DNA of 15,539 nucleotides from a bacterium (GTDB lineage: Bacteria; Planctomycetota; J058; JAJDCP01). Below are positions 6,661-14,366 of the stretch, one piece after another. The number at the start of each line of letters is the position of its first letter. The first letter of the stretch is position 1. Where the stretch lies: contig JAUIEM010000235.1 of assembly GCA_030428695.1 (NCBI GenBank), forward strand, positions 1 to 15,539. Reading direction: 5' to 3'. Made by a program: the position numbers and the translations under genes. The notes beneath the pieces are model-generated. The model did not search any database. It saw only the letters and a program-made list of their open reading frames with translations, and was not told where the DNA came from.

Positions 6661-7377
6661 GTGTGGCGCATGCGACGAGCGGACCGCTTGTTCAGGATCG
6701 TCGAATTCCTCAAGGCACGCCGCGAGGCGGTGACGGCGAAAGAGCTTGCGGCAGAGATGGAGATCGGCGTGCGTACGATCTACCGCGACGTCTCCGACTT
6801 GCGCGCCTCGGGAGTTCCGATTGCGGGGGAGGCCGGAGTCGGCTATCTGCTCGACCGGGACTACCTCTTCAAGCCGCTGATGGTCGATGCCGAGGAGTTG
6901 GACGCCCTGTCCCTCGGGGCGCAGATGGTGGAGAGCTGGGGGGACGAGGCGCTGGCCCGTTCAGCCCGTCGGGCCCTCAACAAGATCATCGCCGCCCTGC
7001 CCGAAGCCCTCGCCGAGGACGCAAGGCGTTCTGTCGCCTACGCATGTGCATGCCGTGACAGACCGACGATGGGGATCGATCTCGCTCGACTACGCCGAGC
7101 GGTCCGCACCAGGCATCGGGTGGAGATCCGGTACACGGACGAGTCGAAGAGACAGTCCCGACGTGTGATTCGGCCCTTGTGCCTCGTCTTCATCGCTCCG
7201 GTCTGGCTTCTCGCCGCGTGGTGCGAGCTTCGCAGGGACTACCGTGAGTTCCGCGTGGACCGCATCACGTGGATGGAGGTCACCGACGAGCCGTTTCGGA
7301 GTGAGGTGGGGAAGGACCTCCAGGGCTTGCGAGACCAGCGCCTCGGGAAGCAGCGACAAGCTGAGCGCTCCGACTGA
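6661..7377 (+). CDS. YafY-type HTH transcriptional regulator with WYL domain
   Basis: A 235-238 residue DNA-binding regulator. The N-terminus is a DeoR/HTH_11-like winged helix: RRADRLFRIVEFLKARR, then AKELAAEMEIGVRTIYRDVS with the recognition helix, and DLRASGVPIAGEAGVGYLL as the wing. The C-terminal WYL ligand-sensing domain covers roughly residues 135-205 and includes RVEIRYTDESKRQSRRVIRPL and LLAAWCELRRDYREFRVDRI. The name-giving triad reads WLL here instead of WYL. The start is GTG 6661 or ATG 6670; family members usually begin at MRRADRL, which favours 6670, but neither has a clear ribosome site, and an in-frame stop at 6646 rules out anything longer. It probably controls itself and the divergent SRPBCC gene through the 6590-6613 repeat. 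GC content is lower than in flanking genes. Confidence 0.88.
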   Translation: MWRMRRADRLFRIVEFLKARREAVTAKELAAEMEIGVRTIYRDVSDLRASGVPIAGEAGVGYLLDRDYLFKPLMVDAEELDALSLGAQMVESWGDEALARSARRALNKIIAALPEALAEDARRSVAYACACRDRPTMGIDLARLRRAVRTRHRVEIRYTDESKRQSRRVIRPLCLVFIAPVWLLAAWCELRRDYREFRVDRITWMEVTDEPFRSEVGKDLQGLRDQRLGKQRQAERSD

Positions 7378-7410
7378 TCTACACAGCAGCTCCAGAACCG
7401 CTTTCGCATG

Positions 7411-7443
7411 GTCTTCCGTGGCGGCTGCGCCGCCCCGGAAGAC
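7411..7443. terminator. Strong hairpin after the WYL gene
   Basis: GTCTTCCGTGGCGGC (7411-7425) pairs with GCCGCCCCGGAAGAC (7429-7443) over 15 positions with one mismatch and a three-base loop. It lies 33 bases past the WYL stop in the gap between convergent genes. There is no downstream T-run on either strand, so it is a probable but non-classical terminator, or a dispersed palindrome. Confidence 0.45.
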
Positions 7444-7477
7444 GATGGGAAACCCGGGCTGCCTCCGCGCCACGGCG

Positions 7478-7500
7478 CGGGCGCCGTCGCGCGGCGCCCG
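7478..7500. terminator. Second GC-rich hairpin downstream of lpd
   Basis: CGGGCGCCG (7478-7486) and CGGCGCCCG (7492-7500) form a perfect nine-pair stem with a TCGCG loop, 37 bases beyond the lpd stop on the minus strand. It is the best candidate for the 3' end of the sucA-sucB-lpd transcript, although it lacks a U-tract. Confidence 0.4.
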
Positions 7501-7537
7501 GCTTCCCCCTCCAGCCGGCAGCCGGCGCGAAGTCGGA

Positions 7538-8929
7538 TCAGAAGTGCAGCGTCCGCCCCGCGACGCCGAGCGCGGCTTCGCGCACCGCCTCGGAGAGGGT
7601 GGGGTGGGCGTGGACCGTGCGGGCGATGTCTTCGGCGGCGCCGCCGAACTCGAGGACGGTGACCGCCTCGGCGATCAGCTCGGAGGCGTTCGGGCCGACG
7701 ATGTGGACGCCGAGCAGGCGGTCGTCGTCCTCGGCGGCGAGCACCTTGACCATGCCGTCGCGCTCGCCGGCGGCCTTCGCGCGGCCGTTGGCCATGAAGG
7801 GGAAGCTGCCGGAGCGGTAGGCGACGCCGGCTTCCTTCAGCTCCTCCTCGGTCTTGCCGACCGACGCGAGCTCGGGCCAGGTGTAGATCACGTTGGGGAT
7901 CGCGTCGTAGTTGACGTGGCCGGCCTTGCCGGCGATCAGCTCGGCGCAGGCCATGCCCTCGTCCTCGGCCTTGTGGGCGAGCATCGGCCCGCGCACGACG
8001 TCGCCGATCGCGTACAGGCCGGGGACGCCGGTCGCGAAGTGCGCGTCGACGGCGATCTTGCCCGCGCGGTCGGTCGCCAGCCCGACGTTCTCGAGCCCGA
8101 GGCCGGCGGTGTGGGCGCGCCGGCCGACGGCGACGAGGATCCTGTCGCAATCGAGCGCGCGGACCTCCCCGCCGACCTCGACCTCCGCCGCCAGGCCGCC
8201 CTCGGTGCGCACCGCCTTGAGCTTCGCCTCGAGCAGGAACTCGATGCCGAGGCCGGCGAGGGACTTCTGCAACGCCCTGGCGACCTCGAGGTCGGAGGCG
8301 GGGGCGATGCGGGGCAGCATCTCGACCACGGTGACCTTCGCCCCCAGCCGACGCCACACCGAGCCGAGCTCGAGGCCGATCGCGCCGGCGCCGATCACGA
8401 CGAGGTGCGCGGGGACCTCGGGGAAGCTCAGGGCCTCGGTCGAGCTGACCACACGCTCGCCGTCGAAGCGGGCGAAGGGCAGCTCGACCGCCGACGAGCC
8501 GGTCGCGATGATGATGTTCTTCGCGTGGACCTCCGTCTCTTCGTCCCCGTGGACCGCGATCCGTCCGTCGCCCTGCAGCACGCCGAGGCCATGGAAGACG
8601 TCGACCTTGTTCTTCTTCATCAGGTGGGCGATGCCGGAGGTCAGCTGCTTGACCACGCCGTCCTTGCGACGCAGCATCGCCTTGAGGTCGAGCTCGAACT
8701 TGCCGACGATGCCGTGGCGTTTGAAGCCCTTCTTCGCCTGGTGGTAGAGCTCGGAGGATTGCAGCAGGGCCTTGGAGGGGATACAGCCGATGTTCAGGCA
8801 GGTCCCGCCGAGGGTCTTGTCCTTCTCGATCAGGGCGGTCTTCAGCCCGAGCTGGGCGGCGCGGATCGCCGCCACATAGCCGCCCGGGCCCGCGCCGATC
8901 ACGGCGAGGTCGAAGGTCGTGTCGCTCAT
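7538..8929 (-). CDS. lpdA: Dihydrolipoamide dehydrogenase (E3)
   Basis: A 463-residue FAD flavoprotein that reoxidises dihydrolipoamide on the E2 subunit and passes electrons to NAD+. The FAD-binding site is VIGAGPGGYVAAIRAAQLG (10-28); the redox disulfide is C44/C49 in GGTCLNIGCIPSKAL; the NAD site is VVIGAGAIGLELGSVWRRLG; and the C-terminal interface holds the His-Glu pair in HAHPTLSE (H442, E447). Length and motifs are standard, so it should be active. It is the last gene of the sucA-sucB-lpd operon. Its ATG lies three bases after the sucB stop, and its ribosome site GGAGGT is inside the sucB coding end, indicating translational coupling. Placement here suggests an E3 dedicated to 2-oxoglutarate dehydrogenase, although it could also serve other complexes. 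Confidence 0.96.
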   Translation of the reverse strand: MSDTTFDLAVIGAGPGGYVAAIRAAQLGLKTALIEKDKTLGGTCLNIGCIPSKALLQSSELYHQAKKGFKRHGIVGKFELDLKAMLRRKDGVVKQLTSGIAHLMKKNKVDVFHGLGVLQGDGRIAVHGDEETEVHAKNIIIATGSSAVELPFARFDGERVVSSTEALSFPEVPAHLVVIGAGAIGLELGSVWRRLGAKVTVVEMLPRIAPASDLEVARALQKSLAGLGIEFLLEAKLKAVRTEGGLAAEVEVGGEVRALDCDRILVAVGRRAHTAGLGLENVGLATDRAGKIAVDAHFATGVPGLYAIGDVVRGPMLAHKAEDEGMACAELIAGKAGHVNYDAIPNVIYTWPELASVGKTEEELKEAGVAYRSGSFPFMANGRAKAAGERDGMVKVLAAEDDDRLLGVHIVGPNASELIAEAVTVLEFGGAAEDIARTVHAHPTLSEAVREAALGVAGRTLHF

Positions 8930-8932
8930 CGC

Positions 8933-10177
8933 TCAGACCTCCAGCAGCAGGCGTTCGGGGTTCTCGACGCAGTTCTTGATCGTGACGAGGAAGCCGACCG
9001 CCTCGGCGCCGTCGACGATGCGGTGATCGTAGCTCAGGGCGACGTACATCATCGGCCGGATCTCGACCTTCCCGTCGACCGCGACCGGCCGGTCCTCGAT
9101 CTTGTGCATGCCGAGGATCGCGCTCTGGGGCGGGTTGAGGATCGGCGTCGACAGCAGCGAGCCGTAGACGCCGCCGTTGGTGATCGTGAAGGTCCCGCCG
9201 CTGAGCTCGGACAGCTTGATCTTGCGGTTGCGGGCGCGGGTCGCGTAGTCGACGATGCCGAGCTCGACATCGGCGAAGCTCATCTGCTCGACATCGCGCA
9301 GCACCGGCACGAGCAGGCCGCGGTCGGTGCCGACCGCGATGCCGACATCGACATAGCTCGGGGTGACGATGCTCTCGCCCTCGATGCGGCTGTTGAGCAG
9401 CGGGTAGTCGCGCAGGGCGCGCACGGCGGCCTTGACGAAGAAGGACATGAAGCCGAGCTTGACACCGTGGCGCTCCTTGAAAGCCTGCTTGTAGGAGCTG
9501 CGCAGCGCCTTGACCGCGCTCATGTCGATCTCGTTGAAGGTCGTCAGCATCGCGGTCGACTGGGTGACCGACACCAGCCGCTCGGCGATCCGCCGGCGCA
9601 GGCTGGTCATCGGCGTGCGCTCTTCGCTGCGCTCGCCGCTCTTCCTCGGGGCCGGCTTCGGCGTCGGCGCCGGGGCGGGAGCCGGCGCCGGGGCCGGCGC
9701 GGGCTTCGGGGCGGCCTGCGCGCGGGCGGCGGCGAGGGCGTCGCCCTTGGTGATCCTGCCGCCGGGGCCGGTGCCCTGCACCGCCTGCAGGTCGAGCCCG
9801 CTCTCGGTGGCGATGCGGCGGACCGAGGGCGAGGTCGCCGGCGTCGCGGGCGCGCTGGCCGCCACCACCCCCGAAGCGCTCCCGGAGTCGGCGGGAGCCG
9901 GCGCGCTCGCCGCTTCCTCCGGCTCTCCCGCGGGGCGGCTCGCATCGGTGTCGATCGTGCCGATGACCTGGCCGATCGAGACGGTCTCGCCTTCCTGCAC
10001 GCCGATGGACAGCACGCCCGCGGCGAGGGCGACGATCTCCTGCGAGATCTTGTCGGTCTCGACCTCGAACAGGGGCTCGTCGACGGACACCCAGGCGCCG
10101 TCGGCCTTCAGCCACTTCGACAACACTCCTTCGACGACGGATTCCCCGACGGACGGGAACTTCACCTCGTAGGGCAT
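8933..10177 (-). CDS. sucB: Dihydrolipoyllysine succinyltransferase, E2 of 2-oxoglutarate dehydrogenase
   Basis: A 414-residue E2 core subunit that carries the succinyl group on lipoate and transfers it to CoA. The lipoyl domain occupies residues 1-80 with the modified lysine at K43 in [13 protein letters not shown]. An Ala/Pro-rich linker follows. The peripheral-subunit-binding domain (about 114-150) contains [20 protein letters not shown] and [11 protein letters not shown] second linker is a run of Ala-Pro repeats, and the catalytic domain (about 185-414) ends with [20 protein letters not shown], catalytic H385 and D389. The succinyl rather than acetyl assignment rests on catalytic-domain similarity to SucB and on the adjacent sucA. 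The ribosome site GAGGAG stands six bases before ATG. The gap to sucA is 43 bases and to lpd three. Confidence 0.95.
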   Translation of the reverse strand: MPYEVKFPSVGESVVEGVLSKWLKADGAWVSVDEPLFEVETDKISQEIVALAAGVLSIGVQEGETVSIGQVIGTIDTDASRPAGEPEEAASAPAPADSGSASGVVAASAPATPATSPSVRRIATESGLDLQAVQGTGPGGRITKGDALAAARAQAAPKPAPAPAPAPAPAPTPKPAPRKSGERSEERTPMTSLRRRIAERLVSVTQSTAMLTTFNEIDMSAVKALRSSYKQAFKERHGVKLGFMSFFVKAAVRALRDYPLLNSRIEGESIVTPSYVDVGIAVGTDRGLLVPVLRDVEQMSFADVELGIVDYATRARNRKIKLSELSGGTFTITNGGVYGSLLSTPILNPPQSAILGMHKIEDRPVAVDGKVEIRPMMYVALSYDHRIVDGAEAVGFLVTIKNCVENPERLLLEV

Positions 10178-10220
10178 GGACTCTCCTCAGCGGGTTGGGG
10201 GAGCGGGTCTCCCGATGCGC

Positions 10221-13028
10221 TCAGAGCGTGAAGGCCTGCGTGACCAGATCCTTCTGCTCCCGTTTGTGAATCGTCAATGAGCCGGTCGCCGGGCTGGCGG
10301 CGGCGTCGCGTCCGACGTAGTCGAGGCGGCCGCAGTGCGAGCTGATGTGCGGCTGGACGAAGGTCCACGCGCCCATGTTCTTCGGCTCCTCCTGCACCCA
10401 CACGAAGGAGTGGGCGTTGGGGTAGCGCGACAGGAGACCGAAGAGCTGCTGCTCCGGGAAGGGGTAGAGCTGCTCGATGCGGACGATCGCGGTCTTCGTG
10501 TCGGCCGTCTCTTCGCGGTGGGCGAGCAGGTCGTAGTACACCTTGCCGCTGCAGAAGAGCACCTTGGTGACCGCCTCGGCCGGCACGGACTCGTCTTCGA
10601 GCAGCTTCTTGAACACGCCGTGGGTCAGCTCGTCGACCCGCGAGACGCAGCGCGGGTGCCGCAGGAGGCTCTTCGGCGACATGATCACCAGCGGCTTGCG
10701 CATGTTGCTGCGGACCTGGCGGCGCAGGACGTGGAAGTACTGGGCCGGCGTCGACAGGTTGCAGACGATGATGTTGTTCTCGGCGCACATGGTCAGGAAA
10801 CGCTCGAGCCGCGCGCTGCTGTGCTCGGGGCCCTGGCCCTCGTAGCCGTGGGGCAGGAGCATCACCAGGTTCGACCAGCGCTGCCACTTCGACTCGCTGC
10901 TGACGATGAACTGGTCGATGATCACCTGGGCGCCGTTGGCGAAGTCGCCGAACTGCGCCTCCCACAGGATCAGCATGTTCGGCTCGGCGAGCGAGAAGCC
11001 GTACTCGAAGCCGAGCACCGCGGCCTCGGACAGCAGGCTGTTGTAGACGTAGAAGTCCGCATCCTCGCCGCCGAGGCTCGCCAGCGCGGTGTACGGCGCG
11101 CTGGTCTTGTAGTCGAACAGCACCGCGTGGCGGTGGCTGAAGGTCCCGCGCCGGCAGTCCTGTCCGGACAGCCGCACGCCCGAGCCCTCCTCGAGCAGGC
11201 TGCCGAAGGCGAGGGCCTCGGCCATCGCCCAGTCGACGCGGTCCTTCTCGAAGACCTGCGCGCGCTGCTTGAGCAGCCGCTTCAGCTTCCGATGGGGCGT
11301 GAAGCCCTCGGGCACCGACGAGATCGCGCCGACGACCTTCTCGAGCACCGCGAGGTCGACGCCGGTCTTGAAGTCGACGGGCTTGTAGCGGGTCGTGATG
11401 CCCTTCCAGACGCCCTGGAAGCGGTCGGTCTTGTACCGCATCGGCGCCGCGCGCGCCGACTCCCGCGCGTCGTTCAGGTCGCTCTCGATGCGCCGCTGGA
11501 TCTCGGCCATCGCCTCGTCGCTCAGGCTCCCCTCGGCCTTGAGCTTGTCGGTGTAGACCTTCTGGGTGGGCGGATGGTTGTCGATCGCGCGGTAGAACAG
11601 CGGCTGGGTGAACGCCGGCTCGTCCATCTCGTTGTGGCCGTAGCGCCGGTAGCACCACAGGTCGATGACGACGTCCTTGCGGAAGCGCTGGCGGAAGTCG
11701 AGGGCGAGCCGGGTGACGAACACGCAGGCCTCGGGGTCGTCGCCGTTGACGTGGAAGACCGGGGCGTTGACGATCTTCGCGACGTCCGAGGCGTACAGCG
11801 TCGACTTCGCCTCGTCAGGGGAGGTCGTGAAGCCGATCTGGTTGTTGACGATGATATGGACGGTGCCGCCGGTGGTGTATCCGTCGAGCTGGGACAGGTT
11901 GAAGGTCTCGGCGACGAGCCCCTGGCCGGCGACCGCGGCGTCGCCGTGCAGGAGCAGGGGAAATACCTTGCGCCGCTCGGAGTCCTTGCGTTGGCGCTGC
12001 TTGGCGCGCACCTTGCCTTCGACGACCGGGCCGACGGCCTCGAGGTGGCTCGGGTTGGCGGTCAGCGAGATGTGCAGGCTCTTGCCGGTCGCGTTGACCG
12101 GGTCGGCGGAGAAGCCCATGTGGTACTTGACGTCGCCGTCGCCGTACATCGACTCCGGCACGAAGTTGTCCTCGAACTCCCCGAGCAGGAAGCGGTAGCT
12201 CTTCTTCAGCACGTGTGCGAGCACGTTGAGCCGCCCGCGGTGCGGCATGCCGATCACCACCTCCTCGAGGCCGACCTCGGGGGCGTACTCGACCAGCGCG
12301 TCCATGATCGGGATCAGGGTCTCGGCGCCCTGCAGGCTGAAGCGCTTCTGCCCGACGTAGCGGGTGTGGAGGAAGTTCTCGAACAGCTCGGCTTCGGTCA
12401 GGCGCGTCCAGATGCGGCGCTTCTCCTCGGCGCTGAAGTCCGGCCGGTTGCGGACGGTCTCCATGCGGTGCTGCAGCCAGCGCCGCTCCTCGGTCTCGAG
12501 GATGTGCATGTACTCGGCTCCGACCGTGCCGCAGTAGGTCTCCTCGAGCACGTCGACCAGGGCCCGCAAGGTGATCTTGCCGTGGGCCTCCTGACCGTAC
12601 AGGTGGCCGGGATCGAAGCTCTTGTCGAGCATGCTGTCGTCGAGCCCGAAGTTCTCGAGCTGCATCCGCTCGGTCGCGCGCTCGCGGACGTCGAGCGGGT
12701 CGATGCGGGCGGCCATGTGGCCGAGGTCGCGGTAGTGGTAGATCAGCGAGTCGACGTCCGTCTGGTGCGGCGTCGACGCGTCGACCAGGATCCGCCCCGA
12801 TGGCGTCGCCGGGCCGAAGCCGCGCGACCTGCGCCGGACGGGGGGCAGCGGCGCCGTCGCGCCCCCGCCGTTGTCCTTCGGCGCCGGGGACTTCTTCAGG
12901 CCGGTCTGGAAGCCGGCGAAGAACAGCTGGTACTCGCGGTCGACGGACTGCGGGTCCGCGAGCCACTTGCGGTACTCCTCGTCGACGTAGCCGATGCTCG
13001 CGCTGATGTCGAAGTGCTCTCCCGCCAT
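10221..13028 (-). CDS. sucA: 2-oxoglutarate dehydrogenase E1 component
   Basis: A 935-residue thiamine-diphosphate enzyme that decarboxylates 2-oxoglutarate and succinylates lipoate on E2, in the TCA cycle. The N-terminal E2-binding segment contains YVDEEYRKWLADPQSVD (14-30). Family motifs follow: YHYRDLGHMAARIDPL (97-112), EETYCGTVGAEYMHI (162-176), GMPHRGRLNVLAHVLKK (260-276, H263), YHMGFSAD (302-309, H303), NPSHLEAVGPVVEGK (325-339), HGDAAVAGQGLVAET (361-375) with the VNNQIGF end of the ThDP/Mg site, and WCYRRYGHNEMDEPAFTQP. Length matches SucA, and there is no frameshift. The ATG is preceded by GGGGGAAG. It is the first gene of the operon; an ATCCTA/CGTCAC pair on the other strand upstream is a plausible promoter. 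Confidence 0.97.
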   Translation of the reverse strand: MAGEHFDISASIGYVDEEYRKWLADPQSVDREYQLFFAGFQTGLKKSPAPKDNGGGATAPLPPVRRRSRGFGPATPSGRILVDASTPHQTDVDSLIYHYRDLGHMAARIDPLDVRERATERMQLENFGLDDSMLDKSFDPGHLYGQEAHGKITLRALVDVLEETYCGTVGAEYMHILETEERRWLQHRMETVRNRPDFSAEEKRRIWTRLTEAELFENFLHTRYVGQKRFSLQGAETLIPIMDALVEYAPEVGLEEVVIGMPHRGRLNVLAHVLKKSYRFLLGEFEDNFVPESMYGDGDVKYHMGFSADPVNATGKSLHISLTANPSHLEAVGPVVEGKVRAKQRQRKDSERRKVFPLLLHGDAAVAGQGLVAETFNLSQLDGYTTGGTVHIIVNNQIGFTTSPDEAKSTLYASDVAKIVNAPVFHVNGDDPEACVFVTRLALDFRQRFRKDVVIDLWCYRRYGHNEMDEPAFTQPLFYRAIDNHPPTQKVYTDKLKAEGSLSDEAMAEIQRRIESDLNDARESARAAPMRYKTDRFQGVWKGITTRYKPVDFKTGVDLAVLEKVVGAISSVPEGFTPHRKLKRLLKQRAQVFEKDRVDWAMAEALAFGSLLEEGSGVRLSGQDCRRGTFSHRHAVLFDYKTSAPYTALASLGGEDADFYVYNSLLSEAAVLGFEYGFSLAEPNMLILWEAQFGDFANGAQVIIDQFIVSSESKWQRWSNLVMLLPHGYEGQGPEHSSARLERFLTMCAENNIIVCNLSTPAQYFHVLRRQVRSNMRKPLVIMSPKSLLRHPRCVSRVDELTHGVFKKLLEDESVPAEAVTKVLFCSGKVYYDLLAHREETADTKTAIVRIEQLYPFPEQQLFGLLSRYPNAHSFVWVQEEPKNMGAWTFVQPHISSHCGRLDYVGRDAAASPATGSLTIHKREQKDLVTQAFTL

Positions 13029-13341
13029 GGGCGCTTCCCCCAGGGTTGTCGTCGGTGTGGACGGCTGCGGCGGACTGTTCGGAGCCGTTATCCTAAACCA
13101 CAGGGCTGCGGCCCGTCACCTGTTTTTCCTCCTGCGGCTCGCCCCGATCCGCTCCCCACGAGCGCGCGTCGGCCCGGCCTCCATCGGCACGACCGTCCGC
13201 ATCGACAGACCGCATCCGGCCGGACATCGGCGCTCGGGCCCCACATCTTCAGCCCTCCCGGCGGCAGAAATGCAGAAAAATGAGTCAACTCGCCATCGCT
13301 CGCTTCCGATACCACATATAGACCAGAGGAAGGAGCACCAC
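13029..13341. other. Divergent intergenic region between sucA and the transposase-derived gene
   Basis: This 313-base stretch has no convincing gene. The plus-strand frame of the next gene is open through it, but the encoded peptide is low-complexity, without family likeness or a ribosome site. It holds the tentative sucA promoter, a moderately AT-rich patch around 13268-13290, and a TATAGA at 13317-13322 close to the downstream start. No repeat or RNA gene is evident. Confidence 0.5.
13090..13119 (-). promoter_or_regulatory. Possible sigma-70 promoter of sucA
   Basis: Read on the minus strand, GTGACG (13119-13114) and TAGGAT (13095-13090) are 18 bases apart and would give a leader of about 55 bases before the sucA ATG. 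Both boxes are partial matches, so this is tentative. Confidence 0.35.
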
Positions 13342-14142
13342 ATGCCTGCCAGTATCAGGTTGAAAAGCGGTACCTATACGCGCTGCGAGTTCACCGCAAA
13401 GGAGACTCATTGTCCTTTGTGTGGAGGCAAGCTGCGGATCTCGCAGCACGCCGCCCACGTTTTCTGGACATTGAAGGGCCGCATCGGAACGATCTCCAAG
13501 GAGAAGCGTTGTCTCGCGGAAGATTGTCCCAACCCGAAGCTGCGCTACCGGCCTCCGGAGCCGCGCGTGCTCGCGATCAGCCACTCGAACCTCGGTCTCG
13601 ACCTCGTCTTCTACATCGGCGAGAAGCGTCTGTCCGAGGGCAAGACCTTCCGGGCCCTGTGGCGGGACATGGAACAGCTGAATATCCGCGTCACCCAGCG
13701 CACCCTGCAGAACGCCTTCCACTACTACATGTCGCTGTTCGACACCGAGCGCGCGGCGTCGACGAAGCTGCACGAGCGCTTCAAGCGCAACGGCGGCCTG
13801 GTCTACGCCTTCGACGCCGTCCAGTTCGAGGCCGGCGGACCGGTGCTGTACGTGCTGCTCGAGGTGCTGACCGGCGAGGTGCTGTTCGCCGAGCGCGTGC
13901 CGAGCGTGACGACCCGGTCGCTGCTCAACATGCTGCGCCGCGCGGAGGACTACGCGGAGAGCCTCGACGTGCCGATCTGGAGCATCGCGCTCGGCGACCT
14001 CGTCCACGCTGTCGAGGAGGTGGTCGGACGCTGCGAGAACCCGCGCCGCCTCGAGCCTCCCAAGGTCGCGAAGAAGAAGAAGAAGAAGCGCAAGACCCAC
14101 CCGAAGCCGACGTCCAAGCTGGTCAGCTCCTCTTCACGGTAG
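13342..14142 (+). CDS. Transposase-derived zinc-finger protein, C-terminally shortened
   Basis: The ORF encodes 266 residues. The start is ATG 13342, behind AGGAAGGAG; the frame extends upstream but without family sequence. Residues 24-62 carry a CxxC (C24, C27) and CxxxxC (C57, C62) pair, a likely zinc finger, in the position used for DNA binding. YAFDAVQFEAGGPVLYVLLE (155-174) and LTGEVLFAERVPS (176-188) resemble the region around the first catalytic Asp of DDE transposases that read DGLQP...LYVLRE...GRVL. D158 would be that Asp. Where such proteins have a VxSD second Asp, this one reads WSIALGDL. The third acidic residue and the rest of the core are missing, replaced by a basic tail with six lysines in a row. 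Such enzymes are usually far longer, so this is a remnant or a domesticated derivative. Codon use is host-like. Confidence 0.65.
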   Translation: MPASIRLKSGTYTRCEFTAKETHCPLCGGKLRISQHAAHVFWTLKGRIGTISKEKRCLAEDCPNPKLRYRPPEPRVLAISHSNLGLDLVFYIGEKRLSEGKTFRALWRDMEQLNIRVTQRTLQNAFHYYMSLFDTERAASTKLHERFKRNGGLVYAFDAVQFEAGGPVLYVLLEVLTGEVLFAERVPSVTTRSLLNMLRRAEDYAESLDVPIWSIALGDLVHAVEEVVGRCENPRRLEPPKVAKKKKKKRKTHPKPTSKLVSSSSR

Positions 14143-14160
14143 CGCCGGGAACCGATGCGA

Positions 14161-14187
14161 AAAGCGAGCGGCCAGGCCGCTCGCTTT
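14161..14187 (+). terminator. Intrinsic terminator of the transposase-derived gene
   Basis: AAAGCGAGCGGC (14161-14172) and GCCGCTCGCTTT (14176-14187) pair perfectly over 12 positions with a CAG loop, followed by CGCTTA. It starts 18 bases after the stop codon. The A-run before and T-run after the stem make it usable in both directions. Confidence 0.8.
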
Positions 14188-14193
14188 CGCTTA

Positions 14194-14216
14194 GGGCCCG
14201 GAAAAGAATAAGTCAG
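14194..14216 (+). repeat. Left terminal inverted repeat of the MITE-like element
   Basis: This 23-base repeat is the exact reverse complement of 14329-14351. It is GC-rich at the outer end (GGGCCCGG) and A-rich inside (AAAAGAATAAG), a layout common for transposase-recognised ends. Confidence 0.85.
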
Positions 14217-14328
14217 AGCACCGAGGGTGCGGATGCGGCAGGAATTGTGGTGCTTGGCGAATGACGCATACCGGTGTTATTCGGAATGAGGCAAGTGCCA
14301 CAATTACGCCGCAGGCGCGCCCGAATGC

Positions 14329-14351
14329 CTGACTTATTCTTTTCCGGGCCC
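14329..14351 (-). repeat. Right terminal inverted repeat of the MITE-like element
   Basis: This is the exact reverse complement of 14194-14216. It ends 15 bases before the ferredoxin stop codon, so the element does not touch that coding region. Confidence 0.85.
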
Positions 14352-14366
14352 TTAGGGGGAACGTGG

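Larger units (their letters stand above)
14191..14354. mobile_element. MITE-like palindromic element, 158 bp, with TTA direct repeats
   Basis: Terminal inverted repeats of 23 bp, identical without mismatch, lie at 14194-14216 (begins GGGCCCGGAAAAGAATAAG) and 14329-14351. Directly outside both is TTA (14191-14193 and 14352-14354), a likely 3-bp target duplication. The interior also folds: TGCGGC (14234-14239) with GCCGCA (14308-14313), AATTGTGGTGCTTG (14243-14256) with CAAGTGCCACAATT (14292-14305; 12 of 14 pairs, the other two being G-U in RNA), and CGAATGAC (14258-14265) with GTTATTCG (14276-14283). There is no coding capacity. It sits between an intrinsic terminator and the 3' end of the ferredoxin gene. 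Family unknown; a large stem-loop or bidirectional terminator function is the alternative. Confidence 0.75.

Noticed and set aside
9655..9715. GC-rich tandem repeat, possible satellite or recombination site
   Set aside because: It encodes the Ala-Pro linker of the SucB protein, a normal feature of E2 subunits.
7239..10115. 958-codon minus-strand open frame in another phase across lpd and sucB
   Set aside because: An out-of-phase, Arg/Pro/Gly-rich shadow of the two real genes.
7244..10231. 995-codon plus-strand open frame covering sucB and lpd
   Set aside because: It is antisense to two clearly recognised genes. Its Asp/Val/Leu/Arg-rich repetitive composition is the usual shadow of GC-rich coding sequence, and it has no family motif.
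10335..13283. 982-codon plus-strand open frame opposite sucA
   Set aside because: Same reason: the minus strand encodes complete SucA with all motifs, and the plus-strand product is low-complexity.
13272..13288. Segment similar (12 of 17) to the inner part of the MITE terminal repeat, a possible matching IS end upstream of the transposase-derived gene
   Set aside because: The match is short, in an A-rich stretch, and lacks the GGGCCC outer end at the right distance. It is too weak to define an element boundary.
12994..13341. N-terminal extension of the transposase-derived ORF into and past the sucA start
   Set aside because: The extension overlaps sucA and encodes low-complexity sequence; AGGAAGGAG points to ATG 13342.
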